From the NCBI GenBank assembly GCA_025963715.1, contig JAOQAG010000008.1:211907-275906 (forward strand): DNA of 64,000 nt, written 5' to 3'. Origin of the DNA: Bacteroidota bacterium. Its GTDB lineage: Bacteria > Bacteroidota > Bacteroidia > 2-12-FULL-35-15. Positions 58,974 to 64,000 of the stretch are shown here, piece by piece. Position numbers and translations under genes: made by a program. The stretch's first letter is position 1. Every line of letters starts with the position of its first letter. The notes below the pieces were generated by a model. The model did not search any database and was not told the DNA's origin. It was given only the letters and a program-made list of their open reading frames with translations.

Positions 58974-61028
58974 TCAAAACTCTCCTTTCACACCTGCATA
59001 ATAATTACGCGGCGCAGCAGCGTTGTAATAACGGTTACCAGCGGCATTCAGGTCGTTCCCTAAACTGTATTTCTGATCCAGTAAATTATCCACGCCTGCA
59101 AAAACGCTGAGCTTAAAACGTTGGAACAGAATATACCATTCGGTTTTTATTTGCAGTAAATGATATTCTTTTGCCGATTCGGTTCCGGCATCATTCAATG
59201 GAATAGCTGATGAATAATAGTATTGCGCATACATGCTGATGTGCCCCGGAATTTCCAGGTAAATGCTTTCTGCAGATGTATAATCAGGAACACCCGTTAA
59301 TTTATTCCCGGAATAATCTGTATTATTTACTACGTAATTACTAAATGTAAACTGATTGTATGTGATGTTGCCTTTGATCTGTAATGCTCTCACAAACACA
59401 TCGGTGTTGGGTTTTATGATCCACAAATTCATTTGCGCTTCCAATCCGGGCTGAGAAGTGCCACCTGCATTTACAAAATATTCATTCCCGTTTTCATCCG
59501 TACGGCGTACAATTGCATTTTTTAAATTGAAATAAAAAACAGAAGCATCTATCCAGATAAAATCTTTTTTATCGCGCAGGCGAAAACCTGTTTCATAATT
59601 TTGCCCTTTTTCTGCTTGTAAATTTGTATTTACAATATTATCAGATGAACGCACTTCTGCAATAGTGGGTGCGGAATAGCCTGCGCTTGCTGCTGCACGC
59701 CAGGAAAAACAATTGGTTATTTTATACGATGCGGCAAAATGCGGCATGAGCTGTGGGGTAAAATTGCGTTGTCCGAATGACGTTTCATTTGCAGGGAAAA
59801 TATTTTTATAACGGTAAGAGAAAAAATTATAGCTCAGCGAGGCTTCCAGTAACAAGCGCTGATCCACATCGGCCAGCAAGCGTGTAAAAGCAAAAGCCTG
59901 TTGCGCATTCAACAGATCGTGCGCCTGCATAGCCGCTTTCACACCGGCATCGTTATCAAAGTTGGAAATATCAGAATTGGTTTGTTGTGCTTCTCCTCCG
60001 ATATTCCATTTTAAACTGAAATGCTCCCTATTCAAAAAAGTAATATCGAAATACGTGCGAACTCCTAACGTGGCTTCCCTGCGCTGCTCATAATTGGTAA
60101 TGAAGGGATTTTTAAAATCGGTATACGAACCAAAAACAGAAACAACATGCCGCACGTGATCCGTGATGTTGTATGTATTGGAAATTCCGCCAAAAGCGGT
60201 TTTATTGTAGATCGCTGCCTTTTGCTCCACAGCGCCCGGTAATGTGGCGGTGGCGTGCCGCGCATCGGATGGCGATTCATTAAATTGTTTCAGCGTTAAT
60301 CCTCCCGGCGTTTGATAATAGAGATCGGAAAATAAAAGCAATACTTTTAACTGTGTTTTGGAAGTATAATTCCAGATCTCAGATGTTTGTACATAATGCC
60401 TTTGCATAGCGCTGTTCTGGCGGTATCCGTCGGAATGCTGATATGCCTGGTTGAGTGTGAATACGGAATTTTTCTCCCGTATTTGAAAAAGCACATCCTC
60501 ATGAAATAAGCCGTATGAGCCGCCGCTCAATGTGGCAGTCAGCTTTAAGCTATCCGGCGTTTTATAAACGGGATCGATCAATAATACACCACCTGTGTTA
60601 GCGCCAAAAATACTGGCTTCCGGACCTTTTAAAATGCGAATGCTGTTCAGGTTAGAGATATCCAAACTTCCTAAATATGTATTTCCTCCGGCATCTGTAA
60701 AGGGAAAATCACCGAGATAAATTTTCACATCGCGTACGCCAAAAGGTGAGCGCAACAAACTTCCGCGAAGTGATAAGCGATAGCTTCCGGGAGAGCGCTC
60801 TTCCATGCGCAGCCCGGGAACGGTGTTGAGAGCTGAAAGAATGGAATAAGACGCTTGCTTTTTTAATTCCTGCTGTTCCAGGATATTTTCGGAGGATAAT
60901 AAACGTAATGCAGCTTCCTGCGATACAGGCTTTATTTCCACAGCTGGTAAGCTGTAATAAATGGAATCCTGCTGTGCGCTTGCGCACAACGATAGAAACA
61001 TCAATAAAAAAAGTAAATTCTTTTTCAT
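58974..61028 (-). CDS. TonB-dependent outer-membrane receptor
   Basis: The 684-residue protein has a signal peptide (MKKNLLFLLMFLSLCASAQ), a plug domain (AVEIKPVSQEAALRLLSSEN, ILSALNTVPGLRMEE, LRGSLLRSPFGVRDVKIYL, IRILKGPEASIFGANTGG) and a 22-strand barrel ending GVKGEF with a terminal aromatic. It lacks the N-terminal carboxypeptidase-like domain of SusC transporters, so it resembles siderophore, haem or cobalamin receptors. A near-N-terminal TonB box is not obvious. No ferrichrome or haem periplasmic gene is adjacent; the heterodimeric exporter follows further on. Substrate unknown. Confidence 0.93.
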   Translation of the reverse strand: MKKNLLFLLMFLSLCASAQQDSIYYSLPAVEIKPVSQEAALRLLSSENILEQQELKKQASYSILSALNTVPGLRMEERSPGSYRLSLRGSLLRSPFGVRDVKIYLGDFPFTDAGGNTYLGSLDISNLNSIRILKGPEASIFGANTGGVLLIDPVYKTPDSLKLTATLSGGSYGLFHEDVLFQIREKNSVFTLNQAYQHSDGYRQNSAMQRHYVQTSEIWNYTSKTQLKVLLLFSDLYYQTPGGLTLKQFNESPSDARHATATLPGAVEQKAAIYNKTAFGGISNTYNITDHVRHVVSVFGSYTDFKNPFITNYEQRREATLGVRTYFDITFLNREHFSLKWNIGGEAQQTNSDISNFDNDAGVKAAMQAHDLLNAQQAFAFTRLLADVDQRLLLEASLSYNFFSYRYKNIFPANETSFGQRNFTPQLMPHFAASYKITNCFSWRAAASAGYSAPTIAEVRSSDNIVNTNLQAEKGQNYETGFRLRDKKDFIWIDASVFYFNLKNAIVRRTDENGNEYFVNAGGTSQPGLEAQMNLWIIKPNTDVFVRALQIKGNITYNQFTFSNYVVNNTDYSGNKLTGVPDYTSAESIYLEIPGHISMYAQYYYSSAIPLNDAGTESAKEYHLLQIKTEWYILFQRFKLSVFAGVDNLLDQKYSLGNDLNAAGNRYYNAAAPRNYYAGVKGEF

Positions 61029-61390
61029 TGATGGATGTTTTGGCGGTTACACAGGAAATTAATTTTCATGTGAAAAATATTTAAAATGATGCTTAAATAT
61101 TTGTGCCAGTGTTGTTGCCTATCTGTGTTTACACGTAGGCGCCAGGCTCCGCCTAGTGACGTACATTTTTTTGTCACTAGGCGGAGCCTGGCGCCTACGG
61201 CATTCTGCAAACATCAAAATCCCACCCTTCAATATCATCCGGGAGATTTCCATTTTAGCGGAACCAAAATCAAAATCCGTTTTTATCCGTTACATCCGCG
61301 TTCCATCACACACAGCCCCGATAGCTATCGGGACGTAATATTCGTTCCTGTTCCTGCCCGAATCGTTCAGGCGGGCGTTATTCGTACACT
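61029..61390. repeat. Gene-free stretch with a 27-bp perfect palindrome and REP-like element
   Basis: CGTAGGCGCCAGGCTCCGCC (61134 on) forms a perfect 27-bp stem with 61173-61199 around a 12-nt loop (GTACATTTTTTT). From 61275 to 61377 lies a reverse copy of the 43.0-kb element, with the extra perfect palindrome CCCGATAGCTATCGGG at 61317-61332 inside it. Confidence 0.85.
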
Positions 61391-63151
61391 TTAGCTCGTC
61401 CGCTTATCATTTAGTAATTTACTTACAGCATCCTTAAATGAACCGGCACGTGTTACTTCACCGGCATTTACAAAAAAGATCTCATCTGCATTTTCAATTG
61501 TATTGAGGCGATGCGCAATAATAATGCGCGTAGTTTTATCCGATAATTTATTTAAAATTTCCTGCAGCAAATGTTCCGTCATCGTATCTATATTCGCAGT
61601 TGCTTCATCCAGGATCAACACTTCGGGATTCCGCAATACGGCACGCATGAATGCGATCAGCTGTTTTTGCCCTAAGCTGATACTATCCCCGCCGGAAGAA
61701 ATTTTTGTTTCCAATCCGCTTTCAAAAATTTTCAATAAGCTTTCGAGGTTGGAATCTTTGATGACCTGCTCCAGCTGTTCGTTTGTATAATGCTGGTATT
61801 GCTCATTTCCATATAAAATATTATCCTTTACCGTTCCCGAGAACAGGATAGGTTCCTGCAAAATGAAACCGATCTTTTTCGAAAGTTGTTCCGGCGGATA
61901 AGAACGAATGTCTTTTCCATCTACCAATATTATTCCGCTGGTTGGGTCATACAAACGCGCGATCATGGATGCTGTGGTGGTTTTTCCGCCGCCGGTAGGC
62001 CCCACAAACGCATACGTTTTACCACGCTCTAATTTTAAAGAAACATTGTGTAAAATTTCTTTGCCGGTTTCGTATGCAAAATGTACGGAACGAAATTCGA
62101 TCAATGCATCGGAGGTAGCAACGCCCGGATTATCAATGGTTGTTAAATTGCTATCCATGGATAAGATTTTTGCGATCCTGTCCCAGCCTGCAAGCGCTAC
62201 CTGGAAACTGGTCCAGAGCGCTGCCAGTTGCCGTAGCGGATTGTAAAAATTGACTGCATACGCTAAATAACTTACTAACAGACCAACAGAAAAACTTCCT
62301 TCCACGATCAGGTAAATCCCGAACGTTAATACGATCAGCTGTGCAAAGCTGGAAAACATACTGTATACCGGCAACACAAAGTTATTGACCAAACCCGCTC
62401 CTGTTGCGGTTTTATAATTCTGCTGATTTGCTTTATCAAAACGGTTGCGGAAATAATCGCGGCGGTTGAACGCGATGATCACTTTAAAATTTTGCAGACT
62501 TTCCTGGATCTCCGCGCTCAGATCGCCTACACTTTTAGCGCTGGCTGCGTTTTTTCTTTTCACCCAGGGCGAATATAACCGCGTGAAAATTAAAATGAGC
62601 AGGCCGGGAAGTAACGTTGCTAACCCTAATTTAATGTTGATGGACAGCAGAAAAATACCGGCGCCCAGCATGATGGCAATGCTGCTGATGAATTGCATGA
62701 GCGATTGCGAAAAAAATGTATTGAGCTGATCGGTATCGTTGTTTACCCGGGAGATCAGATCACCTGCTTTATTAGCATTAAAAAATGCAACCGGTAATTT
62801 CTGAAGCTTTGTAAAGATGGCGTTCCGCAATGCAAACAATACGCGCTGCCCGATACCGCCCATGAGCTTTGTTTGCAAATAACCGGTAAACAGCGCCACA
62901 ACGTACATTGCCAGCAGAATGCCCGAAATCACCAGCACGCCGTGATAATTACTGTGCTGTACATATTTATCGATGGCTGTGCCGATCAGGAACGGGCCAA
63001 GTAAGGTAAGCCCGGAATTGATCAGGATCGCAACCACGGCCAGCATCAGATTTTTGCGCTCGTCTTTTACCAATTGCAGCAAGCTTTTCAGCGCTGCATA
63101 AGTGGATGTTTTCTTTTCCTTCCCGGCAAGATTATTCAGGTTATAATTCAT
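61391..63151 (-). CDS. ABC exporter half-transporter, canonical-site partner
   Basis: The 586-residue protein has six membrane helices followed by an ATPase domain with Walker A VGPTGGGKTT, Walker B LILDEATANID (catalytic Glu present) and a normal H-loop IAHRLNT. The signature motif is altered (SLGQKQ instead of LSGGQ). Paired with the upstream gene, which has the reverse set of defects, this gives one functional and one degenerate nucleotide site, as in heterodimeric exporters such as TM287/288. The two genes overlap by 11 nt. The substrate is unknown: drugs, lipids or peptides. Confidence 0.92.
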   Translation of the reverse strand: MNYNLNNLAGKEKKTSTYAALKSLLQLVKDERKNLMLAVVAILINSGLTLLGPFLIGTAIDKYVQHSNYHGVLVISGILLAMYVVALFTGYLQTKLMGGIGQRVLFALRNAIFTKLQKLPVAFFNANKAGDLISRVNNDTDQLNTFFSQSLMQFISSIAIMLGAGIFLLSINIKLGLATLLPGLLILIFTRLYSPWVKRKNAASAKSVGDLSAEIQESLQNFKVIIAFNRRDYFRNRFDKANQQNYKTATGAGLVNNFVLPVYSMFSSFAQLIVLTFGIYLIVEGSFSVGLLVSYLAYAVNFYNPLRQLAALWTSFQVALAGWDRIAKILSMDSNLTTIDNPGVATSDALIEFRSVHFAYETGKEILHNVSLKLERGKTYAFVGPTGGGKTTTASMIARLYDPTSGIILVDGKDIRSYPPEQLSKKIGFILQEPILFSGTVKDNILYGNEQYQHYTNEQLEQVIKDSNLESLLKIFESGLETKISSGGDSISLGQKQLIAFMRAVLRNPEVLILDEATANIDTMTEHLLQEILNKLSDKTTRIIIAHRLNTIENADEIFFVNAGEVTRAGSFKDAVSKLLNDKRTS

Positions 63152-64000
63152 AATTGCTGGTGCTATGTTGTGAATTCACTAATTGTATGTATTCCGGACT
63201 GGTGTGGATCAAATCTTCGTGTTTACCGATCGCGATCAGCTCGCCCTGCATGATCATGATGATCTGATCATAATTTTCCACCGCTGCTATTTTTTGTGTT
63301 ACCGAAAGCAATGTCAGTCCGGGGTAATTGTTGTGAATGTTTTCCAATATTTTTTTCTCGGTAGTATTATCCACACGTGCTGTAAAATCATCAAGCAGTA
63401 AAATCGCAGGATTGAGTGCCAGCGCTCTTGCCAGCATGATGCGTTGTTTTTGTCCACCCGAAAGATTGGAGCCGCGTTCGGAAACAATGGTATTTAATTT
63501 TTCAGGAAGCGCATCTACAAAGTGGTTCAGCTCGGCTGTATCGATCGCTTTTTTCAGAGATTCGTCGGTTACGGTATCGCTGAACGCGATGTTTTCCCGG
63601 ATACTCATATTAAAAATGATGCTGTCCTGGAAGACAAAGCCCACCTGGCTGTGAAAGGATTCGCTTTTATAATTTTGCAATTCCTCGCCGTCAAATCTTA
63701 CCTCGCCGGAAGTAGGGTTGATCAAACCGGTAAGCATATACAGCAATTGCGTTTTACCGGCGGCGGTGGGCCCTACCACTGCCACTTTTGTTCCCGGCTG
63801 TACATTAAAAGAAATATTTTTCAGGACCGGTTTTTGTCCGTACATCATATTCACATCTTTTAATTCGATCTCGCCGCGCAATTTCCCGCTGATGCTGCCT
63901 GTTTCCGGCTGTTCTGCCGTTTCGATCACCGTGCGGATCCGCTCGTATGAAGCGCTTGCCTGTGCGATCACGTTGCTCATGAACCCGATCACAAGAATGG
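63141..64000 (-). CDS. ABC exporter half-transporter, degenerate-site partner (partial)
   Basis: The gene runs off the right edge; about 286 C-terminal residues are visible, with the end of the membrane domain and the ATPase domain. Walker A VGPTAAGKTQ and signature LSGGQKQR are normal, but Walker B is LLLDDFTARVD with Asp for the catalytic Glu, and the H-loop is VTQKIAA, with no His. So this subunit contributes the degenerate site's Walker and H residues, and the partner contributes the altered signature. The frame is open to base 64000; the GTG near 63992 is internal. It overlaps the downstream partner gene by 11 nt. Confidence 0.9.
   Translation of the reverse strand, partial: ILVIGFMSNVIAQASASYERIRTVIETAEQPETGSISGKLRGEIELKDVNMMYGQKPVLKNISFNVQPGTKVAVVGPTAAGKTQLLYMLTGLINPTSGEVRFDGEELQNYKSESFHSQVGFVFQDSIIFNMSIRENIAFSDTVTDESLKKAIDTAELNHFVDALPEKLNTIVSERGSNLSGGQKQRIMLARALALNPAILLLDDFTARVDNTTEKKILENIHNNYPGLTLLSVTQKIAAVENYDQIIMIMQGELIAIGKHEDLIHTSPEYIQLVNSQHSTSNYEL

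Overview
The window looks like a chromosomal segment of an environmental Bacteroidetes (Bacteroidota) bacterium. Evidence: three secreted proteins end in type IX secretion (T9SS) sorting domains; many genes are preceded by the Bacteroidetes -7 promoter element TAnnTTTG; there is an HU-TM-SPOR protein, a glutaminyl-cyclase-like M28 lipoprotein and a GxxExxY nuclease relic; start codons include GTG and TTG. Genus cannot be assigned. No rRNA, intact tRNA, CRISPR array, phage or complete insertion sequence was seen.

Layout. 1-13.8 kb: cysS, M28 lipoprotein and GT9 glycosyltransferase; acyl-CoA thioesterase; hemJ; HU-SPOR protein and kdsB; two tandem DUF1571 proteins each carrying a LysM-like insert; a higBA toxin-antitoxin pair; polA. 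14-28 kb: L,D-transpeptidase, hflX, membrane cytochrome c, two secreted amidohydrolases separated by a broken GxxExxY nuclease gene between perfect 50-bp inverted repeats, trpS, a thioester-reductase-like SDR with an SMR transporter, plsC, gatC. 28-33 kb: haem genes hemA, a fused hemC-hemD and hemB, which with hemJ cover several steps of protoporphyrin synthesis. 33-38 kb: translation cluster rplM-rpsI-rpsB-tsf, a lipoprotein, pyrH and frr. 38-50.6 kb: unknown helical protein, radical SAM-SPASM enzyme, two T9SS cargo proteins, MsbA-like exporter, rbfA, LolC/E-like permease, HPP protein, dusB, CPBP protease, periplasmic msrB. 51.7-56.2 kb: a GlxA-type regulator divergent from a DoxX-like gene, then an ArsR regulator with three SRPBCC (AHSA1) proteins and another DoxX-like protein. 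56.4-64 kb: T9SS protein, beta-barrel protein, TonB-dependent receptor and a two-gene heterodimeric ABC exporter running off the right edge.

The most unusual content is intergenic. At least a dozen families of short repeats recur between genes. Many are perfect palindromes, or occur as facing inverted pairs, and one copy appears to have become coding sequence inside the GT9 gene. The best candidates for something undescribed are the GxxExxY cassette at 21.3-22.0 kb, a MITE-like element at 48.86-49.0 kb, the nested palindrome at 12.96-13.17 kb, the ArsR/SRPBCC/DoxX locus with its duplicated promoter-operator module, and a set of genes whose -7 element lies only 4-7 nt before the start codon, which predicts leaderless mRNAs.
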